From: Amycolatopsis sp.
GTDB lineage: Bacteria; Actinomycetota; Actinomycetes; Mycobacteriales; Pseudonocardiaceae
DNA length: 64,000 bases
Direction of reading: 5' to 3'
NCBI RefSeq assembly: GCF_025464955.1
Contig: NZ_JAODNM010000076.1
Coordinates: 1 to 64,000 of the forward strand
In this document: positions 43,131 through 52,603 of the stretch, one piece after another
Layout: the number at the start of each line of letters is the position of its first letter
How positions within the stretch are numbered: position 1 is the stretch's first letter
Notes under the pieces: model-generated
Databases searched by the model: none
What the model was told of the DNA's origin: nothing
The model's input: only the letters and a program-made list of their open reading frames with translations
Made by a program: the position numbers and the translations under genes

Positions 43131-43784
43131 CTAACGGCACCCATCGGCTGATTTCGGCGCGGTGCCGAGCCCGGCCGCACGTGCCCTCGAGAGCACAAGC
43201 TCCCGGTCGTCGGTGCCGAACTTGGCCTGGAGGTTCGACATGAGGTTACGGACGGTCTTGGGTGCGAGCGCGAGCCGCCGCGCGATGGCGAGGTGGCCCA
43301 GCCCCGCGGCGAGCAGGTCCAGCACCTCGTGCTCGCGAGCGGTCAGCCGCGGGAGGTCTTGGACCGGCACTGGGGTCGTGACGAGCGCGTAGAGCCGGTC
43401 GGCCGCGCTCTGCCCGAAGACCGCGGCGCCGGTCGCCACTCCTCGGATGGCTCGACTGAGCTCGTCCGCGCCCGCGTCGTGGTGCACCACCCCACGGGCA
43501 CCCGCCCGCATCAGGGCGATCACCAGTGCCTCGTCGCCCGGCGGCGTCACGGCCAGCACCGCGGTTCCCGGTGCCTCCCGCACGACGCGGCGGATGATCG
43601 CGGTGCCGTCGGCGCCGCCGACGTCGAGCACCAGCACGTCCGGGCGGTGGCGCACGGTGGCCTCGACGATGCCGTCCGCACCGGCAGGCCGGGCGAGCAC
43701 GGCCACGCGATCGGCTGTCGACGCCACCACCGGGACACCGGCGGCGACCACGGTCAGGTCCTTCGGCAGGATTCGGGTCAGCAC
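43131..43784 (-). CDS. LuxR-family regulator with receiver-like domain
   Basis: The 217-residue protein has a degenerate receiver domain. VLVLDVGGADG keeps the phospho-accepting Asp, but the usual N-terminal acidic pair is not seen. A C-terminal LuxR helix-turn-helix follows (LTAREHEVLDLLAAGLGHLAIARRL, then APKTVRNLMSNLQAKFG). The GTG at 43784 is chosen because family-like sequence starts there; TACAAA just upstream suggests a leaderless start. No kinase is adjacent. It is divergent from the large nSTAND gene. Confidence 0.8.
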   Translation of the reverse strand: MLTRILPKDLTVVAAGVPVVASTADRVAVLARPAGADGIVEATVRHRPDVLVLDVGGADGTAIIRRVVREAPGTAVLAVTPPGDEALVIALMRAGARGVVHHDAGADELSRAIRGVATGAAVFGQSAADRLYALVTTPVPVQDLPRLTAREHEVLDLLAAGLGHLAIARRLALAPKTVRNLMSNLQAKFGTDDRELVLSRARAAGLGTAPKSADGCR

Positions 43785-43879
43785 CAAGATTTTGTAGCGC
43801 GGATAAGTTGACCAATGTCGGCGCCGCCGAACTGGACAATGACCATTCGGTAACGCTGGGACTTCCACGAGGAGAGCAC

Positions 43880-46800
43880 GTGCCAAGACGTGAGCGCCCG
43901 CTCGCTCCGGGCGATGACGTCGTCGTGCTGTTCGCCGCGGATCTCCGCGGCCTGCGGGCCGAGGCGGGCACGCCGACCTACCGCGAACTGAGCACCCGGG
44001 CCGGCTACTCGGCCGCGGCGTTGTCCGACGCGGCGAGCGGGCGGAAGCTGCCCGGTCTGGCACTGACGTCCGCCTACGTCGCGGCATGCGGCGGTGACCT
44101 CGCCGCCTGGGACACGCGGTGGCGGGAGGCCGCGGCCGCGCTGGCGGCCGCGGACGGTGACGGGCAACCCGATCCGACGACTTCCGAAGCCCCCTATCTC
44201 GGACTGGCGCCCTTCCAGACCAGTGACGCCGGGCGGTTCTTCGGCCGCGAGAAGCTGGTGGCGGAGGTGGCGGGCAAGCTCGTCGACCGCCGGTTCGTCG
44301 GGGTGTTCGGCGCCTCCGGCTCCGGGAAGTCGTCGCTGCTGCGGGCCGGCTTGGCCGCCCGCAACGATCAGCACCGGACCATGCTCTTCACCCCCGGTGA
44401 GCATCCGCTCGACCGGTGCGCGAGCGGACTGGCCGCACACGGTCAACTGCTCGTCATCGACCAGTTCGAAGAGGTCTTCACCCTCTGCCGCGACGAGGAC
44501 GAGCGGGTCCGGTTCGTGGACGCCCTGCTCGCGCTCGCCAAGGACGAGCACGGCACCCAGGTGGTGATCGGGGTCCGCGCGGACTTCTACGGTCACTGCG
44601 GCCGCTATCCCGGCCTCGTCGAGGCACTGCGGGACGCCCAGGTGATGGTCGGCCCGATGACCGCGGACGAACTGCGGACGGCGATCGTGGAGCCGGCGGT
44701 CCGGCTCGGCTGCCGGGTGGAGGCGGCGCTGGTCACCACGCTGGTGGCCGACGCCACCGGCCAGGCCGGCGTCCTCCCGCTGGTGTCGCACGCGCTGTTG
44801 GAAACCTGGCGGCGGCGCCAAGGCATCACGCTGAGCAAGTCCGCCTATGAGGCTGTCGGCGGTATCCAGAACGCGATCGCGCACACCGCCGAAGCGGCGT
44901 ACACGGCGTTAGCGCCGTTGCGGCAGACGTTGGTCCGCCAGATCTTCCTGCGGCTGACCGCGCTGGGCGACGGCACCGAAGACACAAAACGGCGGCTGAA
45001 CCGACGGGAGCTGGACGACGATCCGGAGATCGAGGCGGTCCTGCAGGCACTAGCCGGCGCCCGGCTGCTGGTACTGGACCACGAAGGCGTCGAAATCGCC
45101 CACGAGGCACTCATCCGGAGCTGGCCGCGGTTGCGGGACTGGCTCGCCGACGACCGCGAAGGCAGGCGGATCCACCGGCAGCTCACCGAAGCAACCGACC
45201 TCTGGGACGCGCTCGACCGTGACGGCGGCAGCCTCTACCGCGGGCTGCAGCTGGGCCGGGCCGCGGACTGGGCGGCGCGGGCACGGGAGTCGATGACGAC
45301 CCGCGAGCAGGAGTTCCTCGACGCAAGCCTGCGGGCCGAAGCCACCGAAACCAGCGCGGTCCGAAGACGGACGCGGCGCCTGCGCCGACTGGTCGCGCTG
45401 CTCGGCGTCCTGCTCGTGCTCGCGGGCGTCACCACTGGCTACGCGATCAACTCGCAGCGGACGGCGACAAGCGAGCGGAACGTGGCGCTCGCCAGGAAAG
45501 TCGTCGGGGACGCCGCGAGCCTGCGGGCGGCAGATCCCGCGTTGTCGGTCCAGTTGAGCCTGGCCGCCTACCGGCTCGCCCCGGTGCAGGAGGTCCGTGA
45601 CGGCCTGCTGGCGGCGATGACGACGCCGTTCGCCACCCGCCTCGACCTCTCCCCCGGCGCGGCGAGCCTCGACGGCGGGGTCACCCTCAGCCGCGACGGG
45701 CGGTTGCTGGTCACCGCCGCCGAGGGCGGGATCGTGCAGCTGTTCTCCTTGGCCGATCCCCGGCACCCTGAGCACCTCGCGACTATTCCCGCGGCCGAGC
45801 ACGTGCAGAACCCGCTGGCGCTCAGCCCGGACGGGCACCTGCTGGTCACCGGGACACCGGAACACGGCTCCCGGCTGTGGGATGTCCGCGACCCACGCCA
45901 TCCGGTGGCACGTGGCCGGATAGCGCCGCACGAGACCCTCAAGGTGTACACCGCGCAGATCAGCCCGGACGGGAACCTGCTGGTGGTCGGCTCCTCCGAC
46001 GGCACCGCCCGGCTCACCGACATCTCCGACCCCGATCACCCGGCACCGCTCGCCCAGGTCGGCGGGCCCGGTGAGCTGGGCAGCACGGCGTTCAGCCCCG
46101 ACGGGCGACTGCTCGCCACCGGCACGAACGGCCCGACGGTCGTGCTCTGGGACTTAACCGACCGCCACGCGCCGAAGTGGCTTTCGTCGGTCGTCGGCAG
46201 TACCGATCTGGTCACCAGCCCGGTCTTCAGCCCGGACAGCCACACCCTCGCGGTCGGCGGCTGGGACGGCACCGTCCGTCTGCTGGACGTCACCGAGCCG
46301 CGTGCTCCCCGGCCCCTCGGCACGCTGCGGGCGACCTCGATCATCTGGACCGTCGCGTTCAGCCCGGACGGGCGCACCCTCGTCTCCGCCGGGGACGACC
46401 AGCGGGCGCGGGTCTGGGACATCGGTGTCCCCAGCGAGCCACACGAGCTCTACCAGCTCACCGGGCACACCAACGCGGTCAATTGGGTGGGCTTCACCCC
46501 CGATGGGCGGACCATCCTCACCGCGGGTGCCGGGACCGTGCGGATGCACGACGTGGCGGAGTGGGCGCTGCCCGCGATCGGCGGGGCCGAGGCGGAGTTC
46601 ACCCCGGACGGGCGCGGGCTGTTCACCACGGGCAACGGGCCTCAGCTGTGGACGTTCGACGGGGTGAGCCCGCCACGGCAGGCGAGCAAGCTGACCGGGC
46701 TGTCCGGCAACGCGACGGCCAGTGCGATCAGCGCCGACGGCCGGACCCTCGCGGTCGCGACGCTGACCGCGGTGCTCGGCACCGGCGAGCTGAAACGCTG

Positions 46801-47584
46801 GGACATCACCGATCCCGCACATCCGCGACTCACCGCCGTGACCGGTGTCCGGCCGCTCTACGCGCTGGCGTTCAGCCCGGACGGCCGCACGCTGGCCGCG
46901 GGGTACGACGACGGGCCGACCCAGCTCTGGGACGTCAGCGATCCCAACCGGTTCGCCGACCCGGTGACCTTCCAGCGCGAAAGCGGCACGGTGTGGGGGC
47001 TGCGCTACACCCCCGACGGCCGGACCCTGATCACCGCCCGCGGCAGTGCCACGGCCGCGGTGACCCTCTGGGACGTCGCCGATCCCCGTGCGCCACGGCT
47101 GACTGCCACCCTGCGAGAGGGCACCGGGACCTACGGTCCGATTTCCCTCACCCGCGACGGCCGGTACCTCGCCGCGGGCAGCACCGACGGCAAGGTCTAC
47201 CTCTGGGATCTGACCGACCGGGCCCACCCGGCGCTGATGTCGGTACCGGCGGGGCACGCCGACCGGGTCTCCAGCGTGGCGTTCAGCCCGACGGGCGACC
47301 GGCTGGTGACCGGCAGCGTGGACCACACGGCTTTGCTGTGGGACACCAGCGACCTCCATCACCCGGTGGTGACCACGGAGTTCACCGGGATGCCCGCCGC
47401 GGTCGACCTGGTGGCGTTCAGCCCCGACGGGCACACCGTCGCCACCAGCAGCACCACCATCCGGCTGTGGGAGACCGATACCGACCGGGTGGCGCGGAAG
47501 ATCTGTGCGCTGGCAACCCCGCGGATCACCCCGGCCCAGTGGGACCGCTACTTCCCGGGCCTGCCTTACCAGCCGCCCTGCTGA
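43880..47584 (+). CDS. HTH-nSTAND-TM-WD40 signalling protein
   Basis: The 1234-residue protein starts at a GTG at 43880 after GAGGAG. Residues about 15-75 form an XRE-like helix-turn-helix (YRELSTRAGYSAAALSDAASG). Residues about 100-450 are an nSTAND1 NTPase with Walker A FGASGSGKSSLL, Walker B LLVIDQFEEVF and GVRADFYGH. A single membrane helix lies near 503-523 (VALLGVLLVLAGVTTGYAI). Then come about 14 WD40-type blades ending in LWD or similar, enough for two seven-bladed propellers. The propellers should lie outside the membrane and the NTPase inside. Such proteins act as signal-gated switches; some STAND relatives defend against phage. The ligand is unknown. Confidence 0.88.
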   Translation: MPRRERPLAPGDDVVVLFAADLRGLRAEAGTPTYRELSTRAGYSAAALSDAASGRKLPGLALTSAYVAACGGDLAAWDTRWREAAAALAAADGDGQPDPTTSEAPYLGLAPFQTSDAGRFFGREKLVAEVAGKLVDRRFVGVFGASGSGKSSLLRAGLAARNDQHRTMLFTPGEHPLDRCASGLAAHGQLLVIDQFEEVFTLCRDEDERVRFVDALLALAKDEHGTQVVIGVRADFYGHCGRYPGLVEALRDAQVMVGPMTADELRTAIVEPAVRLGCRVEAALVTTLVADATGQAGVLPLVSHALLETWRRRQGITLSKSAYEAVGGIQNAIAHTAEAAYTALAPLRQTLVRQIFLRLTALGDGTEDTKRRLNRRELDDDPEIEAVLQALAGARLLVLDHEGVEIAHEALIRSWPRLRDWLADDREGRRIHRQLTEATDLWDALDRDGGSLYRGLQLGRAADWAARARESMTTREQEFLDASLRAEATETSAVRRRTRRLRRLVALLGVLLVLAGVTTGYAINSQRTATSERNVALARKVVGDAASLRAADPALSVQLSLAAYRLAPVQEVRDGLLAAMTTPFATRLDLSPGAASLDGGVTLSRDGRLLVTAAEGGIVQLFSLADPRHPEHLATIPAAEHVQNPLALSPDGHLLVTGTPEHGSRLWDVRDPRHPVARGRIAPHETLKVYTAQISPDGNLLVVGSSDGTARLTDISDPDHPAPLAQVGGPGELGSTAFSPDGRLLATGTNGPTVVLWDLTDRHAPKWLSSVVGSTDLVTSPVFSPDSHTLAVGGWDGTVRLLDVTEPRAPRPLGTLRATSIIWTVAFSPDGRTLVSAGDDQRARVWDIGVPSEPHELYQLTGHTNAVNWVGFTPDGRTILTAGAGTVRMHDVAEWALPAIGGAEAEFTPDGRGLFTTGNGPQLWTFDGVSPPRQASKLTGLSGNATASAISADGRTLAVATLTAVLGTGELKRWDITDPAHPRLTAVTGVRPLYALAFSPDGRTLAAGYDDGPTQLWDVSDPNRFADPVTFQRESGTVWGLRYTPDGRTLITARGSATAAVTLWDVADPRAPRLTATLREGTGTYGPISLTRDGRYLAAGSTDGKVYLWDLTDRAHPALMSVPAGHADRVSSVAFSPTGDRLVTGSVDHTALLWDTSDLHHPVVTTEFTGMPAAVDLVAFSPDGHTVATSSTTIRLWETDTDRVARKICALATPRITPAQWDRYFPGLPYQPPC

Positions 47585-47594
47585 CTAGGGACGT

Positions 47595-48221
47595 TCAGAG
47601 GCACGGTGGCCGGTAGCCGTCGACGCGCAGTCCGCGGAAGTCGAGGGTGTTCGGAGTTTTCCCGACGAAGACCAGGCCGCGTGCCTCGCTCAAGGCCGAA
47701 GCGAAGGAGTACGGCGGCGTGCCCAGTTCGGGCAACGTCGTCCAGGCCCTGGGTGAGAAACTGAAGAACTTCCGCGCGATCTTGCCGCCTGTCGACGGCA
47801 CGAGCGTGAGCCACTTGTTGCCGCCGCTCCAGTGCGAGGCAGGGCGCAGCTGGACGTAGAGGTCATCAGTCGCGCTGTAGGTCAGCCAGAAGCCGGTCGA
47901 CCTGGTGAGATCGGCCTGTGCCTCGAACTGGTTGCCGAGCCAGACGACGACCACGTGCCACTCGGCGTTGAGAAACGTCACCTTGGCCGCGTAGTGAGGC
48001 CCCTGGCGGATGAGCAGCGAGCCGCTCGCCGGCACGGTGGTGCCCTCGCCGCTGGCAAGCCATTGCTGCAGCCGATCGATCGACGGGGTCGCACACTCAC
48101 AGTTTTGCCGAGGCGACGCGCTCGCCAGAGGGACAGCTCCGGTGCCGAGGGAGAGCACCAGCAGGGAGGCGAATGCCGCGAAGGCGCCCCTCGCGCGACC
48201 GTTCGTCGACTTAGCGCGCAT
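47595..48221 (-). CDS. Secreted protein of unknown function
   Basis: The 208-residue protein has a clear Sec signal peptide (FAAFASLLVLSLGTGAVPLASA-S). The mature part is rich in aromatic and beta-type sequence: HYAAKVTFLNAEWHVVVVWLGN, GFWLTYSATDDLYVQLRP, SHWSGGNKW and a C-terminal DGYRPPC. Three cysteines are present, two close together (CEC) and one at the end. I do not recognise the family; it looks like a beta-sandwich that binds a carbohydrate or surface. It is convergent with the nSTAND gene, ten bases apart. Confidence 0.7.
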   Translation of the reverse strand: MRAKSTNGRARGAFAAFASLLVLSLGTGAVPLASASPRQNCECATPSIDRLQQWLASGEGTTVPASGSLLIRQGPHYAAKVTFLNAEWHVVVVWLGNQFEAQADLTRSTGFWLTYSATDDLYVQLRPASHWSGGNKWLTLVPSTGGKIARKFFSFSPRAWTTLPELGTPPYSFASALSEARGLVFVGKTPNTLDFRGLRVDGYRPPCL

Positions 48222-48294
48222 TCCGCGAAAGCTAGCACATCAACTCGTGTGTGTTCCGGCGCGTTCTAACCGGCGTTCTAACCGGCCGGAACAC

Positions 48295-48426
48295 TCACGA
48301 GTCCGCGACGCCGGGCACCGACGGCAGGCTCTGAACAAGCTTTCGCAGCGGGTCCCGGCCATCAGCGATCGCGAGGTTGTGCTGGATGTAGTCGGCGGAG
48401 AAAGTCACCAGTTGCTTGTTCGTCAT
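48295..48426 (-). pseudogene. Truncated SnoaL/NTF2-like fragment
   Basis: A 43-codon frame from the ATG at 48426 reads KQLVTFSADYIQHNLAIADG, which matches the start of SnoaL-like proteins (DYIQHNP and ADGR). It then ends in unrelated residues (VPGVADS) and a TGA. It is too short to fold as the family does, so it is probably a remnant. Confidence 0.5.
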
Positions 48427-48448
48427 CGCCGGCAGGGGCCTGTCGGCG

Positions 48449-49258
48449 TCAGCGCAGCTCTTTGGCCAGTACCGCCCACCATTCGCGGGGCAGGCCGTCC
48501 AGCCCGACCACGACCTGGTCGGCGCCCGCGGCCCGGTACTCGCTCAACCGCCGGATGACGGTGTCCAAGTCGCCCCACACCGTCACACCGTCGACCAGGC
48601 GATCGGAGAGGTTCGCGACGTCGCTCTCGGTGAAGCCCATCCGGCGAAAATTGGCGGCGTAACCGGGCACGCCCGAGAGGAACTGCAGCGACCCACCGCG
48701 CACGATTTCCCGAGCCCGCGTGGAGTCTGCCTCCGCGACCACGGTGAGCAGGACGGCAAGCCGCGTATGCGGGCCGACCAGCGCACGCGCCGAGGCGACG
48801 TACTCCGGGGTGACGAGGAACGGGTACGCCCCGGCTGCCCGGTCGCGGGCCAGTTCGAGCATCTTCGGTCCCAGCGCGGACAACACCCGGGCGGACGCCG
48901 GAACTACAGGATCCAGCTCGTCCAGGTAGGCGTTCAGGGTCGCCAGGGGCTTCGCGCCGTGAGCGCCGCCGAGACCGGGCACGAACCGGCCCGGATGCGA
49001 CTCGGCCAGCGCCGCGTACACCTCGGCAACCTCGGCAGCGGGCACCTGGTCGACCGGCAGGATGCCCGTCGCCACGGTGATCCGGCTCGTGGCACGAACC
49101 ACGTTCACTACCTGGGCCAGGTTGTTGCCCTGTCCACCCGGGAGCCAAAGCGTGTCGTATCCGAGCTCCTCCACCTCGAGCGCGGTCGCGGCAGCGGCTG
49201 AGGCGTCGCCGGAACTCAACGCGGAACTCGCGGCACCTATCGAACCAAGTTTCACCAT
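48449..49258 (-). CDS. LLM-class F420-dependent oxidoreductase
   Basis: The 269-residue protein has the luciferase-like barrel: VKLGSIGAASSALSSGDA at the start, LEVEELGYDTLWLPGGQGN, ITVATGILPVDQ, and RFVPGLGGAHGAKPL. It fits the short actinobacterial F420-dependent LLM subgroup (TIGR03620-like). It would transfer hydride between F420 and an unknown substrate. The ATG at 49258 is preferred because the barrel begins there. Confidence 0.85.
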   Translation of the reverse strand: MVKLGSIGAASSALSSGDASAAAATALEVEELGYDTLWLPGGQGNNLAQVVNVVRATSRITVATGILPVDQVPAAEVAEVYAALAESHPGRFVPGLGGAHGAKPLATLNAYLDELDPVVPASARVLSALGPKMLELARDRAAGAYPFLVTPEYVASARALVGPHTRLAVLLTVVAEADSTRAREIVRGGSLQFLSGVPGYAANFRRMGFTESDVANLSDRLVDGVTVWGDLDTVIRRLSEYRAAGADQVVVGLDGLPREWWAVLAKELR

Positions 49259-49368
49259 GCCTGTGGCAACTTCCCCACCCCGCCGGATTGTTCCCCCGTT
49301 CGCCACCGGGAAAACGGTGATGGTCGCGCCTGGCGACCAGGCGCGAGGGTGGTGCAAGGTCGGCCGGT

Positions 49369-50249
49369 TCAGCGGTTCGGAAGCGTGAACACCTCGCCGT
49401 GGCGAAGTTGTCCGATGAAGTCGAAGAACGCTTGCCCGCTGAGCAAGCGGGGGTGGAGCCCGTCGAAGTACCCGAACGGCATCCGAGCCATGAGCAGCAC
49501 CGCGGCCGCGAGGACCGCGATCTGCGGTGCAGCCAGTTCCCTTTGCGTGTAGCGCAAATAGAGCCACAGGACGAGGAAGAAGTTGGTCGCCAGCAGGAAG
49601 CCCCACCGCTCCTTGTCCCACCCGGCAAAGGCGAGCGACAACGGCGCGGCGATCGCGGCACAAGCTGTCAGCAGCGGCACCACGGTGACTTTGCCGGTCC
49701 GGTGGAGCAGTACGAACGCGACGATCAGGAGCACCGCCAACGGTGCCAGATAGGCGAGCACGTCGGTGATGCGGTAAAGCTGCCAGCTTTGGCTCTGGGT
49801 ACGACCGAACAGGGCCAGCGCATCGGCCCGATACTGAAAGTCGTCCCGCCCCAACGACTTCCCAAGTGCAGCTGGCGCGCCGGCTGAGGCAGCAGGCACG
49901 ACCAGAACAAGTGCGGTCAGCACGACCGGTGGGAGGACGACCCGGACGGCGCGGCGAACCGGCAGCCGGTACAGGGCAGCCATCGCGAAGACACACGTTG
50001 GCTGGTGAGCTGCGCTTGGATCAGCGCGACCCCGAGCACGACGAGCAGCGCAACCAGCACCAGGAAGCTCTTGGTGGCGAAAACCCAGTAGGCGTAACCG
50101 GTCGCGAGAGCCAGCGGATGGAGGAGCGTGCCGACCACGATCCGCCGATGGAAGCCATCGGTGAGCGAGACCGCGTCCAACGTGGCCGTCCACGCGTTGG
50201 GGAGCCGGAAGCCCGTGTAGGCGGCGATCCCGACCGCGACAACGAACAT
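49369..50249 (-). pseudogene. Multi-pass membrane protein with frameshift
   Basis: The N-terminal part (from ATG 50249) reads VVAVGIAAYTGFRLPNAW, then VVGTLLHPLALATGYAYW and FLVLVALLVVLGVALIQAQL. At GTGTGT (plus strand about 49991-49996) the frame shifts. Another frame then gives FAMAALYRLPVRRAVRVV, further membrane helices (YLAPLAVLLIVAFVLL, LLATNFFLVLWLYL) and a stop at 49369. Dropping two bases joins them into one protein of roughly 290 residues. I do not recognise the family. Either a real lesion or a read error is possible. Confidence 0.65.
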
Positions 50250-50384
50250 CGGGACGCCTCATGAATGATTCGCCCTACGCGCTTTCCCGGCGACCCCGCT
50301 TGGCGGACCGCGCTGGCCGCGCTCACGTCGGCGGAGAAGCCACGGGGACGAGTCGAGTCCAAGTAGTCGGCGCGAGTACTGGTG

Positions 50385-51101
50385 TCAGCTGGTTCGCCGC
50401 CCGCGCCGTACGGACCCGAGACCGAATCCCACGCCGAGGGCACCGAGCGCCACGCCGATACCGCCCAACCACCGGGCAGTCCCATCGCTACCGCTTGCTG
50501 CCGCGCTCGGTGATGCGCCGGCTCCCGCGTCCCCCGCGGCCTCGGCAGACTTTGCGGCCAGCGTTATCGCGGGTGCGGGGTGCTCAGGCTCCTCTGCACC
50601 CATGGCCGCCGGGGGCGCGTCCCACTTGACGACGGATCCGTCGTCAAAGGTCTGGGTCACCGGCATGACCAACTTGGCCGTGTTGTCGGGTAAACCGTCC
50701 ATCGACACCGCGAACAACCCCAGCTGGTCGGGCGCCAACCGGACGCCGGGCTGGGCGGTCCACGTGATCGTGCTCGGCGCGGTCGTCGCCTGGGCGTTGT
50801 TCACCGCGACCGGTTTGGCCAGCGTGGCCGTGGCGACCGAGGTCGTCCATCCCGCGACCCACGCCGCATGGACCGAAGCGATCGGAGCGGTCGCGGGAAG
50901 TGAGACTTCGACCTTGACGGTGCCGGCGGTCGGCGACTCGTCGGGAACGGTGAAGGTGACTGTGGTTTCGCCGCCCTGCACCGCCTGGTTCGGGTCGACC
51001 TCGACATGCGCCGACGCGACGCCGGCGCCGGCCAGCAGCGCCAGTCCGACAGACAGGCCGACGACCACGGTGCGGTGCAGGTAGGGGAATCGAGTAGGCA
51101 T
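50385..51101 (-). CDS. YcnI-like copper-binding membrane-anchored protein
   Basis: The 238-residue protein has a signal peptide cut before the mature N-terminal HVEVDP; in YcnI this N-terminal histidine helps bind Cu(II). The DUF1775 domain follows (TVTFTVPDESPTAGTVKVEV, then SVHAAWVAGWTTS and ITWTAQPGVRLAPDQ). A Ser/Ala-rich linker leads to a C-terminal membrane helix (GGIGVALGALGVGFGLGS) with a basic tail. AGGAGA precedes the ATG at 51101. It lies in a group of export, sigma-factor and PepSY genes that I read as copper handling. Confidence 0.88.
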   Translation of the reverse strand: MPTRFPYLHRTVVVGLSVGLALLAGAGVASAHVEVDPNQAVQGGETTVTFTVPDESPTAGTVKVEVSLPATAPIASVHAAWVAGWTTSVATATLAKPVAVNNAQATTAPSTITWTAQPGVRLAPDQLGLFAVSMDGLPDNTAKLVMPVTQTFDDGSVVKWDAPPAAMGAEEPEHPAPAITLAAKSAEAAGDAGAGASPSAAASGSDGTARWLGGIGVALGALGVGFGLGSVRRGRRTS

Positions 51102-51245
51102 TGTGCGCACATCTCCTGATGATCAAAGTGTTGTCCACGATCGAGTGATATCGCGGACGTGCGGGAACTGTGCTCACCCCGTCGGACGACCTGCTCGGAG
51201 TCCATCGCCGCTTCCGGGGCCCCGACCGGCATGGACGACCACGGC

Positions 51246-51280
51246 ACGCTGAGCCGGTCTGCCACCCACCGGCTCAGCGT
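51246..51280. repeat. Inverted repeat with 12-base arms
   Basis: ACGCTGAGCCGG and its perfect complement are separated by 11 bases, upstream of the YcnI-like gene and downstream of the terminator of the repeat-protein gene. It may be a second terminator stem or an operator. Confidence 0.45.
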
Positions 51281-51315
51281 CCCCGTCGTCGGTCCACACG
51301 CGACAGTGAGCACGG

Positions 51316-51355
51316 GTTTGTGTGGGCCCACGAAGGAAAGTGAGCCCACACAAAC
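51316..51355 (-). terminator. Hairpin after the tandem-repeat protein gene
   Basis: A perfect 12-base-pair stem (GTTTGTGTGGGC with its complement) closes on a 16-base loop, 13 bases after the stop codon of the minus-strand gene. It separates that gene from the YcnI-like gene. Confidence 0.7.
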
Positions 51356-51367
51356 GACGCGGTCGGG

Positions 51368-52123
51368 TCAGCAGGTCGCCTGGTCGAGCAGCGGGGTCAG
51401 CACGGATTCGAGCCAGACCGTGTGGGTTTTGATGTACTGGTCGACATTGAGCAGGTCACTCACCTGCTGGCCGAGTGACGTCTCCAGGTGCGCACTCTTG
51501 ATATGCGCGATGATCGGCGCGAGCGTGTCGGACAGGACCTTGTCGGCAGACCCGTCGAACGCCGGTGCCAGCACGGTCTCCAGCCACACGGTGTGCGTCT
51601 TGACGTACTGGTCGAGGTTGAGGAGATCCTGCGCCTGCTGTCCCGGTGACGTTTCCAGGTGCGCGCTCTTGATGTGGTCGATGATCGGCTGCAACACCGC
51701 CTTCGGCACACAACTGCCGCCCGCGGGCACACTCCCGGACGGCATCGGCATCGATGACGTCGGGGTCGTGGCGGCAACCGGGGCCGCCACGACTGCCGCC
51801 GGCGCAACGGCCGCGGGAGCGTCAGCGGCAGGTGCGGCCGCAGCGGCGACGGGAGCCGCCGCACCCGCGGCCTGCTGGACGAGCCCCTGGTAGAGCGGGA
51901 CCGCCAACGGGCTCTGCGCGGACAAAGCGGCCAGGTTCACGTCCGCGGTCTGACTCGCCGCCGGGGACGAGTCGGTGCCCGCACGCATGGTCGCCACGCT
52001 GGCCAGACCGGCCGCCAGCGCGACGACCGCGACCGCGATCGGCCACCGCCGCCGGCGCGCGGGCTCCGGCGGCAGCTCGGGCAGCTCACCGGCGGCGGCA
52101 GTGGTGGGTTCGGGGTTGTCCAT
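51368..52123 (-). CDS. Anchored exported protein with duplicated His-containing repeat
   Basis: The 251-residue protein has a Pro/Glu-rich cytoplasmic start, one membrane helix (about 27-45) and a long Ala/Pro linker. Two 42-residue repeats follow (146-187 and 203-244), identical at 34 positions. Each contains HIKSAHLETS, DLLN, DQY and KTHTVWLE, so three histidines recur at the same places. One cysteine precedes the repeats and one is the last residue, possibly a disulfide clamp. AAAGGAA precedes the ATG at 52123. I do not know a named family. The histidines and the SigC/YcnI/PepSY context suggest metal or haem binding outside the membrane, which is inference. Confidence 0.78.
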   Translation of the reverse strand: MDNPEPTTAAAGELPELPPEPARRRRWPIAVAVVALAAGLASVATMRAGTDSSPAASQTADVNLAALSAQSPLAVPLYQGLVQQAAGAAAPVAAAAAPAADAPAAVAPAAVVAAPVAATTPTSSMPMPSGSVPAGGSCVPKAVLQPIIDHIKSAHLETSPGQQAQDLLNLDQYVKTHTVWLETVLAPAFDGSADKVLSDTLAPIIAHIKSAHLETSLGQQVSDLLNVDQYIKTHTVWLESVLTPLLDQATC

Positions 52124-52603
52124 CAAAGATTCCTTTCGGACGGATCGTTCCTCGGCGGGGCGGACGGAACCGAATTCCGTTCCGCGCCGTTGTCGTGGTG
52201 AATGCGGATCACCGACGCGCCAGAAGAAGACCAGTCCCGAGGTTTCCGCCGATGATCGCGAGATTTCTGCTACGTAAAGTCGAGCGCCCCCGAGCTCCCA
52301 GTTGTCCGTGAGGAATCTTCGCGCACGAGTTCCTTCACTCGAAAGAGTGACCACGACCCTGCGGTGAGAATTGTTTAACGCAATCGTCTTCGATAAAGCG
52401 CCGTGGTAGACCGATTCCCGCGCAAGACCAGATCACTGTGACATCGCGGAAAGATGACCCCTTCCGCGCTTCTCCCCCGCCACGACCGGAGACGGAATTC
52501 ATCTGGCCGTCATAGCTGTCTGGTCCACTATTCGGCAATCGGAAAACCCCGGCGCCGGCCCTCCTGACGGAGTTCTGCCGGCCGTATCGAAGGATGGCCG
52601 CGA
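52124..52603. other. Divergent regulatory region
   Basis: These 480 bases separate the divergent repeat-protein and sigma-factor genes and hold no gene. CGGAAC-N8-GTTCCG (52165-52184) is a perfect inverted repeat 42 bases before the repeat-protein start. AT-rich stretches near 52365-52395 may be promoter sequence for the sigma factor. GAGAAT followed 13 bases later by CGTC occurs there, but the spacing is too short for a confident ECF promoter. Confidence 0.5.

Noticed and set aside
52330..52420. A confident SigC-type promoter before the sigma-factor gene
   Set aside because: GAGAAT and CGTC are present but only 13 bases apart, shorter than known ECF spacing, so it is not called.
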